A stretch of DNA of 64,000 bases from Siphonodentalium dalli (taxonomy: Eukaryota > Mollusca > Scaphopoda > Gadilida > Siphonodentaliidae): the NCBI GenBank assembly GCA_032622095.1, contig CP136061.1, positions 116,074,754-116,138,753 of the forward strand. Direction: 5' to 3'. A model generated the notes under the pieces. The model was not told where the DNA came from. It saw only the letters and a program-made list of their open reading frames with translations, and did no database searches. Below are positions 1 through 11,357 of this stretch, in pieces. The translations under genes and the position numbers were made by a program. Every line of letters starts with the position of its first letter. The first letter of the stretch is position 1.

Positions 1-1380
1 GATAGCTTCCATCTAGTAGATCAATATCAAGATTAATAAGAAGTTTGGTGATGATCGGATGAGGGAAGTGGACTGTAGTGTGTACCAAAAGATTTAGTCA
101 TGCAAAGAGTAAAATCCAAGATGGCTGCTGGCGTCCATGTTTTATGGCCGAATGACCCCAAAATAACTCGTTCCCATCTACATGTCAATATTAACATTCA
201 TGACAAATTTCATGATGATCCGACCAAAGGTATGACATGTAGCCCATGCCAAAGGATTTGGTCATGCAAAGAGTAAAATCTAAGATGGCTGCTGGGGGCC
301 ATGTTTTTTGGCCGAATGACCCCAAAATGACTTGTGCCCATCTGTATGTCAATATTAACATAAATGACAAATTGCATGATGATCAGACAAACAATACGGC
401 ATGTAGCCCATGGTAATGGATTGAATTTTGAAATCAAAGATGGCCGCTGGCAACCATGTTTTTTTGCCGAATAAGCCCAAAATGACTCGTTCCCATTTAC
501 ATGTCAATGTTAACATCCATTACAAATTTCATGACGATCCGACCAAAGATACGACATGTAGCCTGTGTCAAATGATTTAGTAATATAAAGAGTAAAATCC
601 AAGATGGCTAAACTCAAAATGATTCGTTCCCATATACATGTCAATATTAACTTCCACGACAAATTTCATAATGATCAGACGAACACTCTGGCCTGTTGTC
701 TGTGCTAATGGATAGAATTTTGAAATCCAAGATGGCCGCTGGCGGCCATGATTTTTTTGCCGAATGTCCCCAAAATGACTCGTTCCCATCTATATGTCAA
801 TGTCAACACCCATGACAGATTTCATAATGATCCGACCAAAGGTACGACCTGTAGCCTGTGCCAACAGATTTAGTCATGCAAAGAGTAAAATCCAAGATGG
901 CTGCTGACGGCCATGTTTTTTGACCGAATGACCCCGAAATGACTCGTTCCCATCTACATCTCATTATTAACATCCATGACAAATTTCACGATGATCAGAC
1001 AAACAGTATGGCCTGTAGCCCGTGCTAATGGATTGAATTTTGAAATCCAAGATGGCCACTTTTTTGGCCGAATGACCCCAAAATGACTCGTTCCCATCTA
1101 CATGTCAATACTAACTTCCACGACAAATTTCATGATGATCAGATGAACACTCTGGCCCGTAGCCCGTGCTATAGGATTGAATTTTGAAATCCAAGATGGC
1201 CACTGGCAGCCATGTTTTTTTGCCGAATGACCCCAAAATGACTCGTTCCCATCTACATGTCAAATTTCATGATCCGACATGTAGCCCGTGCTAAAGGAAA
1301 TTGTTGACGAATCACACACACGAACGACGGATACCAAGCCATGGCAATAGCTCAAACTTTACAAAGTAAAGTTGAGCTAA
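1..1380 (+). repeat. Satellite-bearing rolling-circle-like element (family S1), 3' part
   Basis: Diverged tandem monomers of roughly 150-165 bp, each carrying a core like CCATGTTTTTTGGCCGAATG followed by CCCCAAAATGACTCGTTCC. Two linker types alternate: type A contains GCAAAGAGTAAAATCC, type B contains GGATTGAATTTTGAAATCC. The array ends in a unique tail (AAATTGTTGACGA..., from about 1299) and a terminal hairpin at 1349-1378, AGCTCAAACTTTAC / GTAAAGTTGAGCT, followed by AA. The 5' end is outside the window. The same family is complete at 14636-16780. Architecture matches non-autonomous Helentron-type elements (HINEs); that class is inferred. Confidence 0.8.
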
Positions 1381-2177
1381 CAATCAATTAGTGGGGAATT
1401 TGTTGTTTTTAGACCAACATTTCCATATTGACCTGTCCTACTTTTGGACTGAAATGGTCATCAGTTGAAAAATTTCCAGCAATAAAAACCATGGTCATCC
1501 CTGTGTGTCCTGGTTCCTCCCACATTGCCAGTCAAAAGCTGCTAATTAAAATTAGAATAACATATCAGGGTGTGAATTTGCATGGCGTCAGACCACTAGA
1601 TATTAGGATTTTGCAATTTTCAGACTCAGAACTCAAAACCGACTGATATATTTAGAATAGGCTACTATCTAGTCCTGTGAGGGAAGAGTTGGGGAGATTG
1701 AGAGCCTAATCAGGGGAGGGTGGGTGGGGGTGTGGTTCGGGGAGGGCGTTTAGGATTAGATTTATCTGATATCACCACGACATGTATATATCAATGACCA
1801 GGGTTGTCTTCTGGTGCAAGGAAATGCAGCTGTTATTGGACACTGCAGTAATTTTACAGCCCAATAAACCCCCCCAGCATTATTAAGTATTCACTCGTGC
1901 AAAGGAAATAAGTTTTTTTGTCTAACATGGAATTTGCATACGACAGACCAAAACCATGGCCGGTCGTCCTATCCTAGGTTCTATGGACCCTACAATTTAA
2001 CCCTAGCGGCAACCCTGTGCATATACATGTACATGTACTAATAGAGATACCAAACCCCTCCATCTGATAATTTTCAATTGGATAAATTTCAACGTCTCCA
2101 AAATCTATATATATATATATATATGTGTCCTGTTTTCGTGACAATCTGTCAGCAAAAACTGTCAGCAAGGATGCTGC
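1381..2177. other. Unduplicated left flank, no gene seen
   Basis: This stretch has no counterpart elsewhere in the window and marks the left edge of the tandem duplication, whose homology begins at about 2178. Short reading frames are present but none has a recognisable domain. A short (TA)n run lies at about 2106-2124. Confidence 0.5.
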
Positions 2178-2430
2178 AAGGTTCACCGGTTACGCATTGT
2201 GAGTACTTAATTGTAGATGATAATCATGGATCTTGACAATGAGCGCATAACATCCAAATACATGTAGATTTGTTTCATTGTGAAATGATTGATACCTGTT
2301 CAGCTTAAGATTTTTATTGGTTTATAAAAATAGAAACTCACTACGTGCATGTGAATAACTTGACATCCAAAAAGTAACTGGGTTCATGTACACATTGTTC
2401 TTTCCCCCAAAGTCATTGATACCATTGAAT

Positions 2431-2957
2431 TAGATCATGCCATGAATCTCTACTCTGGCTAACGCCCGTAGAGATCACATTCCACTAGTACAAAACATGG
2501 GAACTTTTTGATGTTCTGACCCCTTCTGACAGGGAACTTTATAACATTGAACAAACAAGGCAGGGAATATACTTCTTTGTTTATATTTGTTCCTCGATAA
2601 TTTACTTCAAAGTATGGGGTGGTGCCAGCTAAAAATTTCATGCTTTTTAGTGACTTTAGTGAGCCGATATCGCAAAATACACTGAAATAATTACCCTGGA
2701 GAAAATCCATGATTGTAAGCGGCGTAAAGCAAAATCGCACACAAAGTCCCTTAATATTTTAATCTCGAGCTGGGACGTTCGTCTACTGTTGAATAAACTA
2801 TTGAGCAACAGGTATTAACAGAGATATATATTCCCCGCGTTATTTTTTCGACTTCATAAGGTTCCCTGTCAAAACTTCAAAAAGTTCCAAGGTTTTGTAC
2901 TGGTGGAATATGATCTCTACGGGCGTTAGCCAGAGTAGAGATTCATGGCATGATCTA
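2431..2957 (-). mobile_element. Mutator-like MITE, unit 1 copy, interior inverted
   Basis: Long TIRs start TAGATCATGCCATGAATCTC and run through CTCTACTCTGGCTAACGCCC. It is flanked by a 9-bp direct repeat CCATTGAAT (2422-2430 and 2958-2966), as expected of Mutator-like elements. Compared with units 2-5 the flanks keep their orientation, but the whole segment between the TIRs is reverse-complemented: the block with GCGATATCGGCTCACTAAAG lies on the opposite strand. No transposase is present, so the copy is non-autonomous. Confidence 0.85.
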
Positions 2958-2984
2958 CCATTGAATGTGAAAGTGGTCTAATAT

Positions 2985-3505
2985 CAGGGATTCCGCTATA
3001 CCGGCAGGGGGTCCTTTTGACGGCCCCATTCCACTAGCCAAGTTTTCCCCTAGACACCAACCTCATTCATTTCAAAGTATTAAGTTCCGACTGTATTCCC
3101 CAAGATGTGTATAATTATTAAAGTGCGAAATGCCATATGTACAATGTATGCCCTTTATCTCATACTATCAACCCAGATCAACAGCTGGGAATACAAATAT
3201 ATTAACTGATGGAGTGATGGTCATGGAAAGCATCATATATGAGCGCGGAACTTTTCTCGATAAGACGGTGATGAAACGCACCGGCTACGTGATCGTGATA
3301 TTAACCGACCACCAGTTAACGAGCGTTTCAAATTCCGCTTTCGAAATCAGATTATATCGCCATTAAGTCGGCACAACCTATTTATTCTGGGCGTGCTGGA
3401 CAATGCATTTCTGGTGTTGCACTTTTCTAACTTTTCGAGGCAGGTGTTCTGTTTTCCCCTATCTACAAACCGGCCCCATTCCCCTACCCCCTAGCGGAAA
3501 TCCTG
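2985..3505. mobile_element. hAT-like MITE, private to unit 1
   Basis: 521 bp with imperfect TIRs CAGGGATTCCGCTA and TAGCGGAAATCCTG, flanked by CTAATAT on both sides (2978-2984, 3506-3512). Other units carry the empty site (for example GTGGTCTAATATGAATATCC near 23955), so the insertion followed the duplication. hAT elements normally make 8-bp duplications and begin CAGGG; 7 of 8 bases match here. No coding capacity is recognised. Confidence 0.8.
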
Positions 3506-3512
3506 CTAATAT

Positions 3513-4050
3513 GAATATCCCTGAAGCTATCCCCATGTAATTAATATATCACAATTTAGATCAAGATAATGTACTGATGCCCAAACTACAATTCCTCTGG
3601 ATTTATTGTATTGTTCATATCACAAAAATGATGCCCAACACTGACAAGTTGCAATAAATGACTATAAACTACCATAATGGTTAACTTTTCAGAAAAAATT
3701 TATTGAAATGCAAAATTTTTTATCCCTGAAAGTTCCAATAAAAATTATCTAAATCCCTGAATTGTAGACACTGACATAGTACCAGTACTCGAAGTTGACC
3801 AATGTAACTAAATTGTAAGCAACTTGTCAACAAAAATATATTTATTTTTGACGATTGTCTATATCTCCATTTACAGTTTGACGACTAGATAAGACATCTA
3901 TTGAACAGCACACAGATACAATTACACACACACATACGTAGCATTGTAGGCCACTGTCAACAGACTTGTAAAAACTGGCTCAGCCGAGAATCAGAATAAA
4001 AGTCCACAAAACATTCTCCATCTTGTGAATTAAATTAATCAGCAGTGTCA
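3513..4050. other. 3' flank and 3' UTR of HMGA-like gene, unit 1
   Basis: No other gene is seen. On the minus strand this is the sequence downstream of the AT-hook gene. An AATAAA polyadenylation signal (TTTATT on the plus strand) lies at 3841-3846, about 205 bp past the stop codon, giving a short 3' UTR. The sequence is conserved across all five units. Confidence 0.6.
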
Positions 4051-4293
4051 TTATTTAGCTTTCTTTGCCCCTTTCTTGACTTTAAAGGTGCCCTTCGGTC
4101 TTCCCCTTGATCTCTTTGGTCCAGTGTATTCGGGCTTTTCAGGCTTCTCTGTAAATGTTCCCTTTGGTCGACCCCTTCCTCTCTTTTCCTTGGGTTCATC
4201 ATCACTTCCAGTTTCTTCAACTTCCTGCACCTTTTTCTCCGATTCTGGTAGCTTTGGTCTACCCCTTTTTCTTGGTGATGTTTCTTCTGGCAT
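4051..4293 (-). CDS. HMGA-like three-AT-hook protein, copy 1 (80 aa)
   Basis: Predicted small nuclear architectural DNA-binding protein that would grip the minor groove of AT-rich DNA. Three AT-hook cores RGRP lie at residues 10-13 (RKRGRPKLP), 40-43 (RGRGRPKGT) and 63-66 (RSRGRPKGT). An acidic, Ser-containing stretch (ETGSDDEPKE) sits between hooks 1 and 2, and the tail is basic (KKGAKKAK). Canonical HMGA proteins are about 100 aa with an acidic C-terminus, so this has a different layout. The start is set at MPEETS because that Met is shared by all five copies; here the frame stays open 18 codons upstream. Single exon. No paralogue disagrees with the frame, and function is inferred from the motif only. 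Confidence 0.8.
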   Translation of the reverse strand: MPEETSPRKRGRPKLPESEKKVQEVEETGSDDEPKEKRGRGRPKGTFTEKPEKPEYTGPKRSRGRPKGTFKVKKGAKKAK

Positions 4294-4352
4294 TTTTATT
4301 TGCGGTGAAGTTTTTATTATACGTAGAGATATTTTACTGTGAAGCAAATGAT

Positions 4353-4360
4353 TTTCCCGC
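4353..4360 (-). promoter_or_regulatory. E2F-like motif upstream of HMGA-like copy 1
   Basis: TTTCCCGC (plus strand), about 60 bp upstream of the start codon, matches the E2F consensus TTTSSCGC. The TATA-like box found further upstream in other units is destroyed here: the equivalent reads ATATTAGAAAT on the gene strand. Regulatory function is inferred. Confidence 0.4.
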
Positions 4361-4440
4361 CTAAACGCTCAATCCGACAAAGGTCTTTGAGACAAAGAAT
4401 TTAAAATTTCTAATATTTCGGTTTCTATTATCGGCGGGTC

Positions 4441-5010
4441 TTAGAGGACGATGTGTAATAACATAGTCCAATACATTTGTATCGTCATTGACAAGGTCTA
4501 TAATGGCTATATTATATGATGCATGTATATAATTAATTAATTAATTTAGTACGTTTGCTTTCCTCGATAGCATGGTTTTAAGTCTTTATATTAATTTAGT
4601 AATTTTAAAAGGAAGATATAATTATAATATTGTTGAATACTTATTATTGATTTGAAATGGCATTAGTGTTATAAAAAGCAATATTTTTGCAAAATTGCCT
4701 GGGTAAAATAATGTTTTGCCTTGGCCAATTTCTTCTACCTATGAAAAAATATTGCCTAGGCATCTTTTCCTCAATTCCTAGGGCTGGTTAACTTAGACTG
4801 AATGGTATATTGAAGTACTGGGCGACAGGAGCATAACGCAAGTTTGTTCACTCAGCTTAAAAAATTAGTTATATACACGTTATGTCTTAGTGGGTGTAAT
4901 AAGTGTTGCCAGGAAAGATATCCACACAGTTTATGCCAAGTCCGTGCAAACAATTTTAAAATTCAGAACCCGGTCGTATGCATGTTACATAATTATACTC
5001 TAGTATATAG
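4441..5010. other. Intergenic segment with a unit-1 deletion
   Basis: Aligned to unit 2, this segment lacks the block that holds the 77-codon ORF (26059-26292) and about 700 bp around it; the sequence goes directly from the ATAATTATAATATT region to TTATTATTGATTTGAAATGG. No gene is recognised. Confidence 0.5.
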
Positions 5011-5333
5011 ATCAAGATACAACAAAAAAACAAAAAAACAACAGCAGCAACACCGTATTATCACTTGAGTATCACGAACTTTGGCCGCACTACCACTTGA
5101 TTTTAGAGTTATCCATCTTCATTCGCAGTTTTGTCCGAGACCGTCCGTTTGACGTTTTTCTGGGCCACAAATAATTGCACATCTCGAGAAATAACAAACT
5201 TCAAATATCGATATCTGATCACCGTAAGCTTTGATGGGTGGGTTCCTCGACTCGAATATTTTTTTTTTACCCCCGAAGCCAAAGAAATAGTAATTTAGGA
5301 GCGTTAATTCGGATATTGCATCTTTAATATACA
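5011..5333. mobile_element. TTAA-type MITE T1, unit 1, left end deleted
   Basis: The right end (GCATCT then TTAA at 5334-5337) is preserved. The left TIR AGGTAATCAATCCGAT and the preceding host bases are missing, apparently lost by a deletion at ATC repeats near 5010. Compare the complete copy at 26727-27060. Confidence 0.7.
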
Positions 5334-5337
5334 ACTT

Positions 5338-5889
5338 ATATATGCGAGTGTATATATGATATATATTATTTATTGACAATTTACAAACACTATAGCAGCA
5401 GATGCCATATATCAAATACAAGCAAGATAATTACATGAAATTAGAAACTTCTTAGACAAGTAATCGTTTTAAGCTCGCTCTTAAAGAATTTCCGGAAACA
5501 TGTATATATGTTACCTGTTTTGCGACGTTTTGGTCGACCATCTGCACATTTAATTGAAATGATTATGCAAGAGCTATCATTTTTATTGAGATAATTTGAA
5601 TTGTGCATCTTCACTTAATATGTCACCCGATCAGGCCGATTGGCACATCAGATGTTATATAAACATGCTTAATATTTCAACATCTGGTAGTAAGCAGGTT
5701 ACATATATATACAAATATACATCTATATGACTTCGGTCATAAGTTAACTCGGACATGTCACTCACCTCGAGTAATTAGCTTTCAATTGTTTGACGACACA
5801 ATGTCCGGCCATATGCATGTTACATGCAACTCTATTCATATACATTCGTAAAAGATACAGCCATTAACAGTGCGTTACCGCGCGCTGCG
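5338..5889. other. AT-rich spacer between T1 MITE and LINE fragment
   Basis: Conserved in all units, with no gene recognised. It holds a short TA-rich run after CAGGTTACA (about 5699-5720) whose length differs between units, for example longer at 38304 and 51441. Confidence 0.5.
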
Positions 5890-6160
5890 TCGTTGTACTT
5901 GAATATAATAGTGACATTTTTATAGCAATTAGCCAATTACTATAAGAAAGGTTTACAAAATTGTCTTAATTCATTCGAAGAATATTGCCTGAAATGGAGA
6001 TTATGTATCAATCCAATTGAATCTAGAATAATAAAAATAACAAAAGGTGGCACTACATGCACTGACTATTTTTTTTATCAATAATACAAAGATAGATTGT
6101 GCATCGGATTATAATTATTTAGGGATTACAATTTCATCTAAAGGTGATTTTAAACAAGAC
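5890..6160 (+). pseudogene. LINE reverse transcriptase fragment, unit 1
   Basis: Encodes the part of a non-LTR retrotransposon RT just after the catalytic box: GLQNCLNSFEEYCLKW then the LCINP region, and YLGITISSKGDFKQD near the end. The expected YADD-type box is degenerate (LYLN...), an upstream in-frame TAG is present, and an extra T in the T-run near 6070 shifts the frame. It ends at AAACAAGAC, where an E2 element begins. Lineage is CR1/L2/Jockey-like by motif; the exact clade is unresolved. Confidence 0.8.
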
Positions 6161-7627
6161 AGTCAATGACTGTGAGGTCGTCCACCAGACTGCAAAGACT
6201 GATAAGACTGGGACTCTGGAGACCACAAACAGTCAGAACTTTTCATAATCACTTTAAAAGAAGTAGATCTAAACAGGATATGTGGCTAGAGAGGCTTCAG
6301 ATATGTAGATCGGTGAATATCCACCTTGACATTACCAATTGTACACTACTGATCACCCCCTCCTTCAGCTCAACGAGTCCCCTCCCGACCGGGCTCCAGA
6401 CTCCCCAAGTCTTAGGATGGAATTACAATCTCACAAGCACCTTTTTATAAAACCATTTAGAACTGTTTGCAGCCCAATTATCCATGGACCCAAAACATCA
6501 TAGATGTATGTCAGATTAATCAGTCAGGTAGTTCCAAGGTGGATGTTTTAATGAATTTGGTATTTCAATGTTTTTATTAGACACAAATGTGTTAACTCCC
6601 CATAGCCCCGTCATTTCTTAACAGGTTGACCTCATGTTAACAAATCTGAATCTCAGTTACTAAAGGATCCTCCATACTATATGTAAGGTAAATAGACCAA
6701 CCTCTCGAGAAGACATTTTAAGAATTACTATAGAGACATAGTTATATCCCTGGTCCCACCCTATTTAACCTGGTGACCCCATCTGAATAAATTTGAATCC
6801 TAGACACCAAAGAACCCTTCATACTAAATATCAGTAAAATAGACCTGATGGTCCTTGTGAAGGAAGCACATTAAGAGGGAAACTGTCCTTCGCTTGGCCC
6901 CTATTTGACCAGGTGACCCCATTTAAAAAAATCTGAATTGCAGTCAAACAAGAAGATTCCATGCTAAATAAGCCAACTAGTTCTTGGCTCTTGCAAACAT
7001 ATTTTAAGAATTACTATGTGGTGAAATAGTTATGTCTCTGGCTCTGCCCTTATTCGACTTTGTGATCCCATTTTCACAAATCTGTCACCCAAGGTAATTT
7101 CATACCAAATATAAGCAAAATAGGCCATTTGATTCTTGCATAGAAGACATATCATGAATTACTATGGAGAGAAAGAGTAATGTAGCTGGCCTTGCACCTA
7201 CTTGACCTGGTGGTGATCCTGATTGAACAAATCTGAATCACACATCACCAAAGGAGCCTCAATATTAAATATGAGCTAAATAGAGCTGGTGGTTTTATCA
7301 AAGAAAATTTTTCAAGTTTGCCAAATACGTTCTAGTGAAGTGGTGGATGTCGGAGTGTTAAATGTCCTGTTGAAAGATTTGAACAATACATATGATAGAT
7401 TGTTGTTGTAATTGGGAATTAATGACCTCTAGCAGATCTCCAGGCAATGTTTATAAAAATGTCAGATTTCACTTGACATGTGTAGGCATACCCCACATAC
7501 AGTTAGAGCCAAAGTAAATGTTTCTTATGAATGATTCTGTTAAGAATTTGAGTAAATATTATTTTTGGGACCAGGGTGGCAGAAGCAGTGAACTTGAGTA
7601 AAGGGCCAGGGGGGGGGGGGGGGCACA

Positions 7628-7687
<60 letters not shown>

Positions 7688-8010
7688 GACCATGGAGTTA
7701 AATACAAAATAATTATTATTTTTTTAAATATTTTTTGGAGTTATGTCCCTGGCCCCGCCCACATTTGACCCAGTGACCTCATTTGAACCCCAGTCACCCA
7801 GGGATCCTTCATTCCAAATATGAGGCCTTATGGTATTTGAGAAGATGTTTAAAAGAATTACTATGGAGGGAAAGAGTTATGGCCCTGGCTTTGCAACTAT
7901 TTGACCAAGTGACCTCATTTGAACAAATCTGAATATGAGTCACCTAGGGAACATCCACACCAAATATGAACCCATTCGGCCTTATGGTTCCAGAGGAGAT
8001 GTTCAAAGAA
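6161..8010 (+). mobile_element. E2 rolling-circle-like element, unit 1, tail lost
   Basis: Starts with the palindrome CAGTCAATGACTG (from 6160), then a ~400-bp unique 5' region. Diverged tandem monomers of about 145-160 bp follow, recognisable by variants of TATGTCCCTGGTCC, TTGACCCAGTGACC and AACAAATCTGAA. It stops at TTCAAAGAA and joins LINE sequence directly, so the hairpin tail present in unit 2 (29783-29814) is deleted. No protein is supported. Confidence 0.7.
7609..7684. repeat. G15 tract followed by (TA)28
   Basis: A run of 15 G (7609-7623), then CACAG, then 28 TA dinucleotides (7629-7684), inside the E2 element. The unit-2 counterpart (near 29385-29410) has no G-run and only a short broken TA stretch, so this is a recent expansion or an error-prone tract. 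Confidence 0.9.
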
Positions 8011-8088
8011 AATGAGGTATTAAACCTTAAAAATAAGGCCAGTCAAGCACTTTTTAGTTTAAAACAATGTATTTTCAACGATGAATTA
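8011..8088 (+). pseudogene. LINE fragment (KASQALFSLKQ region)
   Basis: In-frame continuation of the LINE ORF after the RT fragment, containing KASQALFSLKQCIFNDEL, a segment that follows YLG in CR1/L2-type polyproteins. It is cut at TTA (8086-8088) by the Harbinger-like insertion and resumes at 14002 (LPLSLS then LFDKTIVPILTYG). The uninterrupted version is at 29818. Confidence 0.8.
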
Positions 8089-8199
8089 GGCCTAAAAAAA
8101 AGACGTTTGTTTCCGCTAACCCGACCGACCCTATTTTAAACCCCCGACCCTAAACTTTTTATTGCCATTGCAAAAAAAAAAAAACAGTGACCCCATTTG

Positions 8200-8652
8200 A
8201 GGTTACACTGGTGTAAATAAGGTTCCGAGTGACATCTAGCGGATGCGGGAGGAATATATAGGAGAGAATAAAATAGACACTGGGCCCTGATTGGTCAATA
8301 GCCTTGTGTGCTTTTCACATAAAAAAATCATCACACCTCTTCCCTATGATTTCCCATAGGTAAAATAACCATTGGCACAGGAATTAACCCTTTGTAGTGA
8401 AGTTTGAATATTTTGGTGTGGTCTAAAATATGACTGTATTTTTTTATGCGGTTCTGACACTAGTTACGAAAACATAAGATTTAAAGGCGAATTCCCTGCT
8501 AGACAGACATGATTTTTTTGTGTAAAAAGTTTCCCAAAATGTCAATTTTTCAGATTTAAAGAAAATTTTGGACCCAACATTTATATTGCCAACACTATAC
8601 GCTAAAACGTTAGCACTGAGGCCTATGGGAAACATTTACACCAGTGTAACCT
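8200..8652. mobile_element. 453-bp GGTTACA MITE, array copy 1
   Basis: Perfect TIRs AGGTTACACTGGTGTAAA and TTTACACCAGTGTAACCT. It has base C in GGTCAATAG, shared only with copy 4. The 63-codon minus-strand ORF inside is identical in all copies but has no domain and is not called. The left flank is CCCCATTTG, E2 monomer sequence. Confidence 0.9.
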
Positions 8653-9552
8653 AAAGGGAAAAAATAGCTTTTTATCATTTTTGATTCCTGGGAGTCACTT
8701 TAAAGCATTTTAATGCATTTTACAGAGCCTGGTCTTTCAGTCCAATGAATATCTCATGCTTGGTGTGGCTATTCTTGCTGCTGATGTCTTCTTTCACTTA
8801 CATCAGCCAAAAAAATAGTAAGATTTTTCATAAAAAATGCCAATTTTTCAAGGTATTTTCAAAAAATTTCAAGGTGGTAATAGTCACATGATAATGCAAA
8901 TGACCCATAACATGAGCATGTCAACGACACATATATCAATTGTTATAAGAACCTAATCTAACAAGTATTTTGGATTTTATAGCCAGTGATATACAGATAT
9001 ATATCATAAAAGTGTGTCATTTCCACTGGTGGGTATGGTCATTTGAAGGTTAATAGCACTAAAACTTGGACACATTTAAGAAAATGCTTCAGCAATTCAA
9101 AGAGAGCATATCTTTATTCAACTAATTCAATATACACCCACATCCAGTTATCTTGGATCACCCTTGCAGACCTGAAAATGTCATATTTTATTCTTCAATG
9201 TGCTGATAAAGTCATGCGCTTGATGCTCAGCTGATCAGATCTGGACTCAATGACCTCACATCACCAGAAGTTCTCTCATGGAAAGAATATTGTACAGTCT
9301 TCCATAGCTGATCCAAGTTTGCAACACCAGACCCCTAAAACTGAGTGAAAATGGGGCCTGAACATGACTGGTGGTGGAAAATTGTGCCTTTTTGATGAAT
9401 AATTTGTTAAAGGGGGTGGGGTTAAATTGTGTGTGATAAATAAAGAACCATAGGGGTGATATTGTTTTTGAACACATTTTTTCCATTGATGGGCAATTCT
9501 GAAGAAATGTAGGGAGTTACAATTATTCCGCGAAAAAGCGGGCTATCGCTTT
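8653..9552. repeat. 900-bp spacer 1 of the 1353-bp array
   Basis: Non-MITE part of the tandem unit, repeated at 10006 and 11358. It ends with a small hairpin CCGC-GAAAAA-GCGG and GCTATCGCTTTA just before the next MITE; TTTA/TAAA extends the MITE's inverted ends to CTTTAGG...CCTAAAG. Two small ORFs (63 and 76 codons) recur unchanged simply because the copies are nearly identical; neither has a recognisable domain. Confidence 0.85.
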
Positions 9553-10005
9553 AGGTTACACTGGTGTAAATAAGGTTCCGAGTGACATCTAGCGGATGCG
9601 GGAGGAATATATAGGAGAGAATAAAATAGACACTGGGCCCTGATTGGTTAATAGCCTTGTGTGCTTTTCACATAAAAAAATCATCACACCTCTTCCCTAT
9701 GATTTCCCATAGGTAAAATAACCATTGGCACAGGAATTAACCCTTTGTAGTGAAGTTTGAATATTTTGGTGTGGTCTAAAATATGACTGTATTTTTTTAT
9801 GCGGTTCTGACACTAGTTACGAAAACATAAGATTTAAAGGCGAATTCCCTGCTAGACAGACATGATTTTTTTGTGTAAAAAGTTTCCCAAAATGTCAATT
9901 TTTCAGATTTAAAGAAAATTTTGGACCCAACATTTATATTGCCAACACTATACGCTAAAACGTTAGCACTGAGGCCTATGGGAAACATTTACACCAGTGT
10001 AACCT
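9553..10005. mobile_element. 453-bp GGTTACA MITE, array copy 2
   Basis: Same TIRs and length as copy 1. It carries T in GGTTAATAG, shared with copy 3 only. Confidence 0.9.
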
Positions 10006-10905
10006 AAAGGGAAAAAATAGCTTTTTATCATTTTTGATTCCTGGGAGTCACTTTAAAGCATTTTAATGCATTTTACAGAGCCTGGTCTTTCAGTCCAATG
10101 AATATCTCATGCTTGGTGTGGCTATTCTTGCTGCTGATGTCTTCTTTCACTTACATCAGCCAAAAAAATAGTAAGATTTTTCATAAAAAATGCCAATTTT
10201 TCAAGGTATTTTCAAAAAATTTCAAGGTGGTAATAGTCACATGATAATGCAAATGACCCATAACATGAGCATGTCAACGACACATATATCAATTGTTATA
10301 AGAACCTAATCTAACAAGTATTTTGGATTTTATAGCCAGTGATATACAGATATATATCATAAAAGTGTGTCATTTCCACTGGTGGGTATGGTCATTTGAA
10401 GGTTAATAGCACTAAAACTTGGACACATTTAAGAAAATGCTTCAGCAATTCAAAGAGAGCATATCTTTATTCAACTAATTCAATATACACCCACATCCAG
10501 TTATCTTGGATCACCCTTGCAGACCTGAAAATGTCATATTTTATTCTTCAATGTGCTGATAAAGTCATGCGCTTGATGCTCAGCTGATCAGATCTGGACT
10601 CAATGACCTCACATCACCAGAAGTTCTCTCATGGAAAGAATATTGTACAGTCTTCCATAGCTGATCCAAGTTTGCAACACCAGACCCCTAAAACTGAGTG
10701 AAAATGGGGCCTGAACATGACTGGTGGTGGAAAATTGTGCCTTTTTGATGAATAATTTGTTAAAGGGGGTGGGGTTAAATTGTGTGTGATAAATAAAGAA
10801 CCATAGGGGTGATATTGTTTTTGAACACATTTTTTCCATTGATGGGCAATTCTGAAGAAATGTAGGGAGTTACAATTATTCCGCGAAAAAGCGGGCTATC
10901 GCTTT
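10006..10905. repeat. 900-bp spacer 2 of the 1353-bp array
   Basis: Near-identical to 8653-9552, including the CCGC/GCGG hairpin before the next MITE. Confidence 0.85.
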
Positions 10906-11357
10906 AGGTTACACTGGTGTAAATAAGGTTCCGAGTGACATCTAGCGGATGCGGGAGGAATATATAGGAGAGAATAAAATAGACACTGGGCCCTGATTGG
11001 TTAATAGCCTTGTGTGCTTTTCACATAAAAAAATCATCACACCTCTTCCCTATGATTCCCATAGGTAAAATAACCATTGGCACAGGAATTAACCCTTTGT
11101 AGTGAAGTTTGAATATTTTGGTGTGGTCTAAAATATGACTGTATTTTTTTATGCGGTTCTGACACTAGTTACGAAAACATAAGATTTAAAGGCGAATTCC
11201 CTGCTAGACAGACATGATTTTTTTGTGTAAAAAGTTTCCCAAAATGTCAATTTTTCAGATTTAAAGAAAATTTTGGACCCAACATTTATATTGCCAACAC
11301 TATACGCTAAAACGTTAGCACTGAGGCCTATGGGAAACATTTACACCAGTGTAACCT
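10906..11357. mobile_element. GGTTACA MITE, array copy 3 (452 bp)
   Basis: Same element with one T deleted (TATGATTCCC instead of TATGATTTCCC) and the T variant GGTTAATAG. Confidence 0.9.

Noticed and set aside
4076-4342. Plus-strand ORFs opposite each AT-hook gene (MTLKVPFGLPLDLFG...)
   Set aside because: They are antisense shadows of the Arg/Lys/Pro-rich minus-strand gene; the minus-strand frame has the domain and flanking signals.
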